Below are positions 8,402 through 17,040 of a stretch of DNA of 64,000 bases, piece by piece; within the stretch, counting starts at the first letter, position 1; each line of letters opens with the position of its first letter. The stretch covers positions 310,001 through 374,000 of the forward strand of contig NZ_FUZI01000004.1 in the NCBI RefSeq assembly GCF_900166965.1, given 5' to 3'. The notes beneath the pieces are model-generated. The model worked only from the letters and a program-made list of their open reading frames with translations. It had not been told where the DNA came from and made no database searches. The position numbers and the translations under genes are program-made. Source of the DNA: Photobacterium piscicola. GTDB lineage: Bacteria > Pseudomonadota > Gammaproteobacteria > Enterobacterales > Vibrionaceae.

Positions 8402-9253
8402 TCAATTAAAACGAGAAAAAACACCATCGAATAGCCCTCTAAATAAACTTTTTACATATTGATAGCGGAGTCCTTTTGAGAAAAATATAAGAATTATTTG
8501 GTGTCCAATTGAAAATATTATCTCTCTAATAGCCATAACTTTAGGTATATAATCACAGCGTAGAAGGTAAAATGAATTTCTTATCCTAAAATAACGTCTA
8601 AAAGGACTATGCTTAGTAACATTTAGGCCAAAAAAAGAAAATGACTCATCACCTATAGAATGTATCATTTGAGCTGATGGTACAACAAGAACATTAAATC
8701 CAAACTTACTAGCTCTCAAACACCACTCAGTATCAACATAATCAATAAATAAATCATCTATCATTACACCTACATGTTTGAATATATCTACACTTACCAT
8801 ACATCCTGATGAAATAACATTATTAACAAAAAAATTATCATGATTATTCGTCGGGTAATGTTTCGTCCTACTTCCATTTTTATTTATATTAACTATTGGA
8901 TATGTATATCCTCTTGCTCTATCTTTAAAAATAGGAGCTGTTATTTTTGCCTCATTTTTTAGTAACGGAGAATGTAATTTTTTTATAAACTCAGCATCAG
9001 GAATTAATGAATCTTGATCAAAAAAAACAACATATTTAGCACCCATATCAATTGCTCGTTCAATTCCTATATTCTGAGCTTTTGCTATACCTTTATTATT
9101 ACTTAGCCGAATATTCTCACAGTCATAAAAGTGTTCAACATCACTAGAATTATCAACAACGACAGGAATAACAGATGCTTTCTTTAACTCTACAATTAAT
9201 TTTTCCACATCCTCAATTACAGGGTTAAACGTTATAATAATAGAAAAAATCAT
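8402..9253 (-). CDS. Glycosyltransferase family 2, rhamnosyltransferase-like
   Basis: A 283-residue GT2 protein with the start MIFSIIITFNPVIEDVEKLI, VVDNSS near 33, NKGIAKAQNIGIERA, the metal site FFDQDS near 83 and the acceptor-side motif DYVDTEWCLRA near 185. This set is common in WbbL/RfbN-type rhamnosyltransferases. Its start overlaps the stop of the polymerase gene by 4 bp. It probably acts on the cytoplasmic face during repeat-unit assembly. The sugar donor is inferred only from the rfb genes in the operon. Confidence 0.82.
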   Translation of the reverse strand: MIFSIIITFNPVIEDVEKLIVELKKASVIPVVVDNSSDVEHFYDCENIRLSNNKGIAKAQNIGIERAIDMGAKYVVFFDQDSLIPDAEFIKKLHSPLLKNEAKITAPIFKDRARGYTYPIVNINKNGSRTKHYPTNNHDNFFVNNVISSGCMVSVDIFKHVGVMIDDLFIDYVDTEWCLRASKFGFNVLVVPSAQMIHSIGDESFSFFGLNVTKHSPFRRYFRIRNSFYLLRCDYIPKVMAIREIIFSIGHQIILIFFSKGLRYQYVKSLFRGLFDGVFSRFN

Positions 9254-10548
9254 AATTTAGCCTTGCTGCGACTTATTAACAAAAAAGACAATAAAAATAC
9301 AATCCAAGAAAATAAAGTATTATAGAAATTCGTAAATACAGACATAACCATAATAAATGAAGTCAAACTCCATAGTAATATATATCTTATATTGTCGGAA
9401 TATATATAATATAAATAAATAAAAGTGTTAATCAAACCATATAGAAAACCAAATAGAGCAGTTCCGACTAATCCGAAGTCAACATACGGATCAGCAATAA
9501 TAGTCCCTAACCTTGAAAAACCATCTAAATTTTCAGGGTATTCAATATTAAAAAGTTCATCAAATTTAAAAGTTTTTATAATTGGCTTTAATAAATATGA
9601 ACCGAACCCAAAATCATTAGTAGAGGAAATTATATTATTTAATGTACTGATGTTTTGTGATGCATATAGGTTAAATGTAATATCAAACGTGTTTACATCT
9701 CTATCTAATGGTACGCCAGAATATACTTTAAGATACTCTAACTGTGAAACATTATCGTTAATAGACTGGATTCTAATAAATCCTAAAACCATAAAAATTA
9801 TAGCTGCACCTATAGAAAACCTTACTACATACTTATTAAGATTAAGCTTATTTTCTTTAATATACATATATATAAAGAAAACTAATGACATAATGACAAT
9901 TTGTCTTGACATTATATTAAGAAGAATAAAAATAGAAATAAAAGATACAAATATAAAATATATTTTAGTTATCCTATTTTTTTTAAATAATGAATAATAT
10001 ACTGCTGGATAAACTGCCACTAGCATTACTAAATAATGTAGAATAGGGACATAATACATATCTGCATATATATTAACCTTATCAAAAAGAGCTATAAAAA
10101 AAGGAAAACCTCCAGTGAAATAGCATTCAAATAAGAAAACCCCTAAAGATAAAAATAACATAAAATCTAAAGCTGATTTTTTTATCTCAACATTAATATG
10201 TTTATTATTCTTAACTTTACTAGAATTTATCATACAAACGTAAAAACCTATCATATAACAAATTATAAACAAAAATATAGCAGATATTGTCATAAAACTT
10301 AAGATTTCTTGCTTACTAGAAATCTTAAATTGATAATAATAAAAACTAAGAACGAATGGAAATAACAGTGATAATGGGTTAACTATTTGACGACAAGAAA
10401 ACAACATTAAAACAATATAAAACAACAATAAAAATGAGGAAGTCAAAAAAAACAAATCATGAGTTAATGATAACCCATAAAAATAACAACCAATAAAAAT
10501 CAAAGAAAAAATTATTTTTAACTTAGATTTACTTGCTAATAATTGCAT
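9250..10548 (-). CDS. wzy: O-antigen/capsule repeat-unit polymerase (Wzy-like)
   Basis: A 432-residue integral membrane protein with about eleven hydrophobic segments and a large loop around residues 260-345. Sequence conservation in polymerases is low, so the call rests on topology, size and position: it is the one long multispanning gene in this operon besides the flippase, and it sits among glycosyltransferases. The motif FGFGSYLLKP and the large periplasmic-type loop fit O-antigen polymerase families. It overlaps neighbours on both sides (4 and 20 bp). Very low G+C. Confidence 0.72.
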   Translation of the reverse strand: MQLLASKSKLKIIFSLIFIGCYFYGLSLTHDLFFLTSSFLLLFYIVLMLFSCRQIVNPLSLLFPFVLSFYYYQFKISSKQEILSFMTISAIFLFIICYMIGFYVCMINSSKVKNNKHINVEIKKSALDFMLFLSLGVFLFECYFTGGFPFFIALFDKVNIYADMYYVPILHYLVMLVAVYPAVYYSLFKKNRITKIYFIFVSFISIFILLNIMSRQIVIMSLVFFIYMYIKENKLNLNKYVVRFSIGAAIIFMVLGFIRIQSINDNVSQLEYLKVYSGVPLDRDVNTFDITFNLYASQNISTLNNIISSTNDFGFGSYLLKPIIKTFKFDELFNIEYPENLDGFSRLGTIIADPYVDFGLVGTALFGFLYGLINTFIYLYYIYSDNIRYILLWSLTSFIMVMSVFTNFYNTLFSWIVFLLSFLLISRSKAKL

Positions 10549-11380
10549 TTTTAATATAACCCAGATAGTTAATTATAGGATATAAACTTCTACACACAAA
10601 TGTAGCTCGAATAGCTTTCCTTAATCCATATTTATTCATAGATCTAGCTATTTGAATTTCAATCTTTTCTTTCCAAACTAAACCAAACTCTGAACTATAA
10701 TTATTTAATATCTTTTCTAACCCGATATAGTCATTGTTAGATACTCTATTATTTGAGATGTCATTTTTAACTATATAACTAAATGATTTTAATTTATAAG
10801 CGCCACCGAGTTTTAAAGCTCGAATTATAAAATCCCAATCTTCAAGATTCTTATAAGATTGATCAAAACCGTTTAACTCTAAAAAAAAGCTTTTTCTAAC
10901 CATAAAACCAATATCTATATCATTATGAATATAAATATCTTTAAGATTGATTTTACCAAATAATTGACGCCCAACTATTTCTAATTGAGAATAATTTTCA
11001 TATTGATAAACTCTACCGGTTGAGATTAAATGTATTCCTTTAGATTCTAACTCAATAAAAGCTAAGTACATTTGTTCTAAACGGCCAGGAAGAATGAAAT
11101 CATCATCATCTAAAAATGTTATCAATTCACCAGAAGAGTAATTAACAGCATAATTTCTAGCAGAAGCAGCTCCTTTCTCTCCTGTATTATATAAAAATTT
11201 AATAGATGCAGAGCTATACCTTGAAATAAGAAAACAGAAATCATCAAAACTATTAGTACGATTATCATTAACTACTATAATTTCGATATTATCATAACCA
11301 TTCCAAAGTACAGAATCGATGGCACGTATTAATTCACATTCAGAACGGAGGCAGGTGGGAATAATAATACTTATCAACAT
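10529..11380 (-). CDS. Glycosyltransferase family 2
   Basis: A 283-residue GT2 enzyme. The nucleotide-binding strand LISIIIPTCLR opens the protein, followed by VVNDN near 37, EKGAASARNYAV and the metal site FLDDDDF near 93. YKNLEDWDFIIRA near 180 matches the ED region thought to contain the catalytic base. It starts one base after the stop of the pyruvyltransferase-family gene and overlaps the polymerase by 20 bp, so it belongs to the same transcript. Substrate unknown. Confidence 0.82.
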   Translation of the reverse strand: MLISIIIPTCLRSECELIRAIDSVLWNGYDNIEIIVVNDNRTNSFDDFCFLISRYSSASIKFLYNTGEKGAASARNYAVNYSSGELITFLDDDDFILPGRLEQMYLAFIELESKGIHLISTGRVYQYENYSQLEIVGRQLFGKINLKDIYIHNDIDIGFMVRKSFFLELNGFDQSYKNLEDWDFIIRALKLGGAYKLKSFSYIVKNDISNNRVSNNDYIGLEKILNNYSSEFGLVWKEKIEIQIARSMNKYGLRKAIRATFVCRSLYPIINYLGYIKNAIISK

Positions 11381-11381
11381 A

Positions 11382-12476
11382 TCAACTTAAACTTTTACTT
11401 AAAAAATTAATTGATTTTTTCCTTTCATCAGAAAGTTTTTGTTCAACAACACACCAATCAATATTTTTCTTACTAATAGAATCAATTAAATCAGGCTTTA
11501 CACATAGCCTATCACTCAAACCAAGCATCTCTAATAAACTACTTAATCTAGCAATACCACGCTCAGGGTTAGCAATACATACAAAGTCAATATTAAATAA
11601 AATACTGAAACAAACACAATGAAAAGAATCTGTTACAACTAAATCTGAGCTACTTATTAACTGTAGCCATTCCTCAACAGAATGATATTCTTCCTCACCT
11701 TGTGAATTTTTTTCATGATAGATATTTTTTGATTCGCTCTTTCTATCGACAGTTAAACGACTAATCACTTGTAAAAAATCATCATCAATATCTAATTTAT
11801 AATACGATACCAACTTCAATTTGGAGTCAGATGAGCGAAATTTGAACATTTCCCTAAAATAGTCTGCCCCTACCAACAAAGTAGGATCTAGAACATGATG
11901 CGCCTCAACCTCAAATACTTCATTACATATAGTAACTCCCGAGTCCTCTCTGACTGAAACAGCGCTAAAACCAGATAGCAGTCGTGTAAAGAGTCTAGCA
12001 TCTTTAGTGTAAACATTATTCTCCCATTTATCTGTACCAAAACTAGCTGCGTACGAGATTTTTATTGCTCTCGGGCAGAAATCTAAAAAGTACTTAGTCG
12101 CGTTATGCCTTGTCATTGCAGGCCTAAAAACTTGATCACTGCCAACAAGAACATGTGTATATTTTAATGATAAATCAGAGAGTTCAACATCAGTTTGACA
12201 TAAACTAGAAGTACTTAAAAACTTGTCTCTAAAGCTTTGAAACTTACCGTTATGTTTAACATTCTTTCTAGCCTCCGTCTTCCTAAGGCCACAAATGCGT
12301 AATATATCTCCAAGATAATTTTTAAACGTTTTCTTTTGTTCCAATGGTATGTAGTTAATGTTTTCAACATCATAACCATAACTGCGTACAACCTCCTGAA
12401 TAGCACAAGCTTGCAAAACAGCACCATAATTATTATTTGAATAATGGAAATTTAAAATGCCAATTTTTTTTTTCAT
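11382..12476 (-). CDS. Polysaccharide pyruvyl transferase family protein
   Basis: A 364-residue cytoplasmic protein. The N-terminus IGILNFHYSNNNYGAVLQ and the central motif HVLVGSDQVFRPAMT are hallmarks of the polysaccharide pyruvyl transferase family (WcaK/CsaB type), which put pyruvate ketals on sugars from PEP. The later STDLVVTDSFHC-like stretch (SSDLVVTDSFHCVCF near 300) is also typical. I chose ATG at 12476; the frame continues upstream without a better start. A ketal-adding enzyme beside a thiamine-diphosphate enzyme suggests an unusual acidic or branched sugar (inference). Some family members are glycosyltransferases instead. Confidence 0.8.
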   Translation of the reverse strand: MKKKIGILNFHYSNNNYGAVLQACAIQEVVRSYGYDVENINYIPLEQKKTFKNYLGDILRICGLRKTEARKNVKHNGKFQSFRDKFLSTSSLCQTDVELSDLSLKYTHVLVGSDQVFRPAMTRHNATKYFLDFCPRAIKISYAASFGTDKWENNVYTKDARLFTRLLSGFSAVSVREDSGVTICNEVFEVEAHHVLDPTLLVGADYFREMFKFRSSDSKLKLVSYYKLDIDDDFLQVISRLTVDRKSESKNIYHEKNSQGEEEYHSVEEWLQLISSSDLVVTDSFHCVCFSILFNIDFVCIANPERGIARLSSLLEMLGLSDRLCVKPDLIDSISKKNIDWCVVEQKLSDERKKSINFLSKSLS

Positions 12477-12550
12477 TGCATACCTAATAATTCGTACTCG
12501 ATAGATCACGACTACCAAGTAAATATACATAACAGACTCAGTGAAATATT

Positions 12551-12718
12551 TTAAACCTTTAATTTATTCAAAATAAAATACCCCGTCATCAAAGATATAT
12601 AAACCATCAAGTTGATAACAAGATTAACTTCACATCGAATAATAAGAGTAAATATTATATTTGACAAAGTTAACAGTAAAATAGAAACAAATAACGATAA
12701 ATAATCAATAGGAAACAT
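12551..12718 (-). CDS. Small two-helix membrane protein, 55 residues, unrecognised
   Basis: An ATG at 12718 opens 55 codons that end with TAA at 12551, in the 263 bp gap between the thiamine-diphosphate gene and the pyruvyltransferase gene. The peptide starts MFPIDYLSLFVSILLLTLSN and has two hydrophobic segments (about residues 6-27 and 31-50) and a lysine-containing tail. The frame is the same as that of the thiamine-diphosphate gene, so it begins 19 bases after its stop. The ribosome binding site is poor. It could be a real small protein, or the C-terminal remnant of a larger multispanning protein. Confidence 0.4.
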   Translation of the reverse strand: MFPIDYLSLFVSILLLTLSNIIFTLIIRCEVNLVINLMVYISLMTGYFILNKLKV

Positions 12719-12739
12719 CCCAACTAAAATTACTAACCA

Positions 12740-14476
12740 TTAACTCTTTAATATTTTTTTCGCAAGACTAATTCCATTCTTCCCAAGAATTTTCTTAGTA
12801 ATACTTTTCAATTTTGATTTATTATCTTTTTCTATTGTTTGAATAACCTTAAGTGCATCACTTTCTTCTTTGCTATCAGTAAATATTTCAAAAAGCATTG
12901 GCTTTGATGTAACATCTAAAGAAATAAAGCGCTCATATACAGATTTGAAGTCCTCTTTATTTGATGCAGTTAAATATTCAAAACCCAAATTTTCAGCATA
13001 ATTTTTAACTAACGTTGGTGATTTCTTGCCAAAATGGTCTGCCGCCGCCATGAAATCATCTGCTTCATCTTTAAAATATGCAGCGTGATGATTATATTGC
13101 TTAAATTCTGTACCTTTACCATTATTAATAATCAATATACGTAGATTGTTGCCTAAATGACGATTACCTAGAATATTCATATCATAAAAAAATGCTAAAT
13201 CACCTAATATACAAAAGAAAAGCTTATTACTTTTATCTAAAGAAGCGCCAACTAATGAAGATAAAACTCCATCAATACCAAAACCACCAACATTAGATGC
13301 AGTCGTAACAGAAGATGGAACCTCAAAAAAATTCCAAGAACGTAAGGTATTTAATATCCCGAAATGCACTACAGAGTTATTAGGTATATTTCCAGATAAT
13401 TCAGAAGCAACCCAGATATTAGAAAATGGTAACTCTGGTATATTTTGCCTAATTTTGTCTAAGGCCGTACTACAAGCCTCAAAATAACTATCATCTCGTT
13501 GAGTTCCTCCGCTATACTCTGTGAAAAATTTTTCTTCTGACATTTCAAAAACATATCGTAATTTTCTAAATGTATCTCTTATTTCACCATCTTCACTAAC
13601 TCGCCAAACTTCCTCACCAACTATAGTTGCGCTGCTATAATCACCACTAACTTCACCAATATGTATTAAGATATCTGGCTTATATTCCGATTTATCTAAT
13701 AATTCTTGAGCAGCAACCAACGAGAAAAGTAAACGGTATTTCCCCTTGTAACTACTCGTATGATCACAAAAAACAACTGCATTATTTGTCGAACAAAAAT
13801 TCTCTACAGTCTGCACTTCTGATGAAGTCCATTTTTTATGAGATCCTACAAATATAGCTATTTTACCTAATAGAGGGGGTAATGAATCAGTTCCTTGAAT
13901 TCGGTCAATCACTCTATACTTAGGCATCAATTTATTTACAAATGGTAAAGTATAATTAGTTGGTAAATTTATATGTACTGGCCCACCTCCGTTACGTTTC
14001 AACTCAAGTATTGCTTGATTTACTTTAATCTCACAGTCCCATAAATCATCTTCATCCTTAACAAACGGAAGAAGAACACTTAACTTAACAATATCGTTCT
14101 GAAGAGAACTTCTATCAATAACCTGAGCAATATGGTGACCCACACGGGATATTGGCTGCGTTGAAGTAACAGCCAATACAGGTAATTTACGATAATATGC
14201 TTCAGTAAGCCCTGGTACATAATTACGAGACGCTGTAGCACCTGTACAACTCAGAACGACTGGTTCTCCGCTTTCTTCTGCTAAACCACATGCCATATAT
14301 GCAGCTGAGCGTTCATCAACTGATGAATAAACTGTAAAAAATGGGTCTTTTTGAATACTTCCTACAAATGTAATATTAGTTGCTCCTGGCGAAGCTATAA
14401 CTTTACGGATCCCATGCGCTTTAAGTAATGATATTATGACTTGAACGTTAACTTCGGTGGTATGCAATTTATTCAT
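12740..14476 (-). CDS. Thiamine-diphosphate-dependent enzyme, MenD/acetolactate-synthase-like
   Basis: A 578-residue protein with both halves of the ThDP fold. The N-terminal Pyr domain has VIASPGATNITFV and the activating glutamate in SVDERSAAYMACGLAEESG near 53; the C-terminal PP domain has the metal/diphosphate motif starting GDLAFFYDMN and ending IINNGKGTEF near 455. This layout resembles MenD and related decarboxylases. A house-keeping MenD role is unlikely in this polysaccharide operon. It may transfer a two-carbon unit to a keto sugar, or make an acyl precursor for decoration (inference). Starts 17 bp after the NAD-dependent gene and is followed by the small membrane ORF. Confidence 0.8.
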   Translation of the reverse strand: MNKLHTTEVNVQVIISLLKAHGIRKVIASPGATNITFVGSIQKDPFFTVYSSVDERSAAYMACGLAEESGEPVVLSCTGATASRNYVPGLTEAYYRKLPVLAVTSTQPISRVGHHIAQVIDRSSLQNDIVKLSVLLPFVKDEDDLWDCEIKVNQAILELKRNGGGPVHINLPTNYTLPFVNKLMPKYRVIDRIQGTDSLPPLLGKIAIFVGSHKKWTSSEVQTVENFCSTNNAVVFCDHTSSYKGKYRLLFSLVAAQELLDKSEYKPDILIHIGEVSGDYSSATIVGEEVWRVSEDGEIRDTFRKLRYVFEMSEEKFFTEYSGGTQRDDSYFEACSTALDKIRQNIPELPFSNIWVASELSGNIPNNSVVHFGILNTLRSWNFFEVPSSVTTASNVGGFGIDGVLSSLVGASLDKSNKLFFCILGDLAFFYDMNILGNRHLGNNLRILIINNGKGTEFKQYNHHAAYFKDEADDFMAAADHFGKKSPTLVKNYAENLGFEYLTASNKEDFKSVYERFISLDVTSKPMLFEIFTDSKEESDALKVIQTIEKDNKSKLKSITKKILGKNGISLAKKILKS

Positions 14477-14493
14477 GAGTTCGTAATTACCAT

Positions 14494-15555
14494 CTATTTT
14501 ATTCGTAATCTATTAAAAACAAAATATTTTATTCTTTGTTTTATACCTGGCAACTCCTTTAGAGGAGTTCTTACATTTAGTTGTCGGTCTTTAATAGCTT
14601 CATTCTTCCAATTTAAACTAAAAAAGTTTGGAGACGTTATAAATCGTTGTAAACACGCCTTCAGAGTAGAGGCTGGTTCACTAAAAGTTGACGTATCAAT
14701 ATATTGCCCAATTTTACTATTATCAAATTTTCTATCATATAGTCGATCATACTGAATTTGATAAAAACCTTGATTCCATTTCAAAAAATTTTCTATATCT
14801 TGAAGTACTACTTTTGTTTCTTTCCCCATATGAGTATCTAAAACATCAACATATACTCCCAAGACATCTTTCCACATTATAGATTTTTCACACGTTATAT
14901 GGAACGCCTCACCTAATGCAGTATCTTGTCTTATAATTGAGGCAATACCTCGAGCCACATCTGAACCGTAAGTAAGTGTTGTTGTTTTATTATAGATATC
15001 GTTGGAAAATGCTATAGGCCTACCTTTTAATGCTCTATATAGCCATGATTCTTTTTCTAGTACTCCGAGTTGAAGTCTTTCTTCACCATATGTGATATAT
15101 GGTCGAATTATAGTCCAGTTCTTTTTAGTTGAATTAAAAAGTAAATCTTCTTGCCGAGCTTTTGTTAATGCATATTCATCTGTTGATAAATATTCACTAT
15201 CTTGAGTTACATCTAATAATCGAGCTGACTTTTCAGTAATAAGATCCTTTGAGTTTGCATATACTCTAGCAGAGCTTAAATAAATATACTGTTCAGTTGA
15301 ATTTAATAAAAGATCTAAACGCTCTTGAAACTCAGCTGTAGAATAAGACATAAAATCAACGATTGCATCCCACTCTCCTTGTAAAATTTCTTTTAAGAAC
15401 CTCGTTTCACGCGCGTCACCGAAAATGAATTTAATTTTAGTTTTATAATCATAGCGTTTTCTCGACGTCACATAAACTGAATTTCCATCATCGACGAGTA
15501 ACTGAGCCAGGTATTTTCCCATGACCCCAGTTCCACCTAATATAAGTATTTTCAT
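14494..15555 (-). CDS. NAD(P)-dependent epimerase/dehydratase-family protein
   Basis: A 353-residue extended SDR protein with ILILGGTGVMGKYLAQLL at the N-terminus and IYLSSARVYAN near 95. The usual YxxxK pair appears as YALTKARQE near 132, so the catalytic residues are present. The C-terminal half carries an acceptor-binding region with long helices. It lies directly upstream of the ThDP gene (17 bp), and the pair probably act in sequence: one adds or makes a keto-bearing group, the other reduces it, as in the YerE/YerF pair for branched sugars. That pairing is inference by analogy. Confidence 0.75.
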   Translation of the reverse strand: MKILILGGTGVMGKYLAQLLVDDGNSVYVTSRKRYDYKTKIKFIFGDARETRFLKEILQGEWDAIVDFMSYSTAEFQERLDLLLNSTEQYIYLSSARVYANSKDLITEKSARLLDVTQDSEYLSTDEYALTKARQEDLLFNSTKKNWTIIRPYITYGEERLQLGVLEKESWLYRALKGRPIAFSNDIYNKTTTLTYGSDVARGIASIIRQDTALGEAFHITCEKSIMWKDVLGVYVDVLDTHMGKETKVVLQDIENFLKWNQGFYQIQYDRLYDRKFDNSKIGQYIDTSTFSEPASTLKACLQRFITSPNFFSLNWKNEAIKDRQLNVRTPLKELPGIKQRIKYFVFNRLRIK

Positions 15556-15758
15556 GAATTTCCTAAAATAGCCTCGAATTTATTAAATTAGAAATTTAAT
15601 GTTAAAGAACCAAATAAGTTTAATATACCAATGTAACCTACATTTGGGCTGGTAATATTCTAACTAAAGTCTCATTCATTGAAACAAAAGAATTTATTTT
15701 TATTTTAAATTCAATACCTAAATTAAAGAATTAAATTTCATATCGTCACATTTTAACC

Positions 15759-15995
15759 TTAATGAATCTCGAGACCTTTTGTAGCTGTAATAACTTTTAT
15801 ATTTTTATTAATAATTTCATAGCTAAATTTTAAATCATTTCTTCTTGTAAGTATTATTTATACTCTTTTAAATTGATATAGTTCTTCATCGCTAATGACT
15901 TCAAATAATATAATTCTTTTTCTGTATAAATAAGTTTTCTATTAATACGAACAACGTCATATAGCCTGATAATCAAAGACTTACAATAGTCAATT
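15759..15995 (-). pseudogene. Probable decayed gene remnant, unrecognised
   Basis: The 495 bp gap between the NAD-dependent gene and the next glycosyltransferase has no intact gene. On the minus strand one frame reads LYDVVRINRKLIYTEKELYY and on to NYINLKEYK before a stop near 15855; a shifted frame then reads RRNDLKFSYEIINKNIKVIT and ends GLEIH at the TAA at 15759. Both pieces look like ordinary protein sequence and could be one frameshifted C-terminus. I cannot name the family. Confidence 0.4.
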
Positions 15996-16050
15996 CATGG
16001 TAATTTATCATTAACTACTTACTATGGTATTCCACTAAAATTATCTACCT

Positions 16051-17040
16051 TTAATATGATCTCAAGGACATAAATTTAGAACGAAACAATCTCAACAAAC
16101 GAATAATAACCTTGAAAAATTGATAAAGATTAAACTTAAGTAAACCAATCTTAACAAAGTCAAGTAACTTATGGTTATTTAACTTCCGGTAAAACTTTGT
16201 AGCTAATGTAACATTACCTTTAGCACATGCGATATTAAACTGTTGTCTTGCACGCTTTTCTAAAATTAATGGCATATATTTTTCTAAATCGACATCGATA
16301 TTCGACAAAATATTCAGTGAAATATCAAGTTGCTGATCACACCTCAATATTTCATCAATCCCGGTAGAACGAGAATGGCTATCAGACCTCATTACAATGT
16401 GATATAAAGGCTGGTCTATGAACCCGCACAAATATTTATTCGAAATTGGCAATATCAATTGTAAATTTTGTCCCGCACGTGTTTCATAAATTTTTCGTTC
16501 AGGTATAACAGATAAGAATTCATGAGTTCTAACTAAATAGCAACCGTTACACATGAAGATATCCTCCTCCATGAGCAAGGCATGAAAAATATCTTCTTTA
16601 TATTTATCATTTATATTATCAGTTGCCAAAGCAACCCTTGTACTCAAGTCATCCTGTTTATAAAATGCTGCATCTGAACGAACGAAACCATAAGTAGTAT
16701 TTTGTTCAAGAAACTTCACACGTAGACTAATAGAGTTATTCGAGAGAAAATCGTCCGAATCAGGCCACGTGAGATACTCACCTTTGAATATTTTTAGAGC
16801 TTTATTAATTGCGCTAGCCTGACCTTGATTAGCCTGATAAATATATTTTAGAGAATACCCCCTATCTATAAACCTTGATTTATAACCTTCAACTATATTT
16901 TTAGTATTATCCGTTGACCCATCATCAATAATAATCAGTTCTATATTATTATAATCTTGGGAAAGTATAGATTCTATAAATCTATATATATATGACTCGC
17001 CATTAAAGCATGGAGTTATAATACTAACTAACTTCCCCAT
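16051..17040 (-). CDS. Glycosyltransferase family 2
   Basis: A 329-residue GT2 transferase with KLVSIITPCFNGESYIYRFI at the N-terminus, the UDP-site motif IIIDDGSTDNT near 37, QANQGQASAINKAL and the metal site TWPDSDDF near 92. The C-terminal 60 residues are basic and hydrophobic, a likely membrane contact. The gene overlaps the flippase stop by 13 bp and is therefore translationally coupled to it. Donor and acceptor are unknown. Confidence 0.82.
   Translation of the reverse strand: MGKLVSIITPCFNGESYIYRFIESILSQDYNNIELIIIDDGSTDNTKNIVEGYKSRFIDRGYSLKYIYQANQGQASAINKALKIFKGEYLTWPDSDDFLSNNSISLRVKFLEQNTTYGFVRSDAAFYKQDDLSTRVALATDNINDKYKEDIFHALLMEEDIFMCNGCYLVRTHEFLSVIPERKIYETRAGQNLQLILPISNKYLCGFIDQPLYHIVMRSDSHSRSTGIDEILRCDQQLDISLNILSNIDVDLEKYMPLILEKRARQQFNIACAKGNVTLATKFYRKLNNHKLLDFVKIGLLKFNLYQFFKVIIRLLRLFRSKFMSLRSY

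Noticed and set aside
9425-9997. Plus-strand frame of 190 codons inside the polymerase gene
   Set aside because: Antisense shadow in AT-rich DNA; no ribosome binding site and low-complexity composition.
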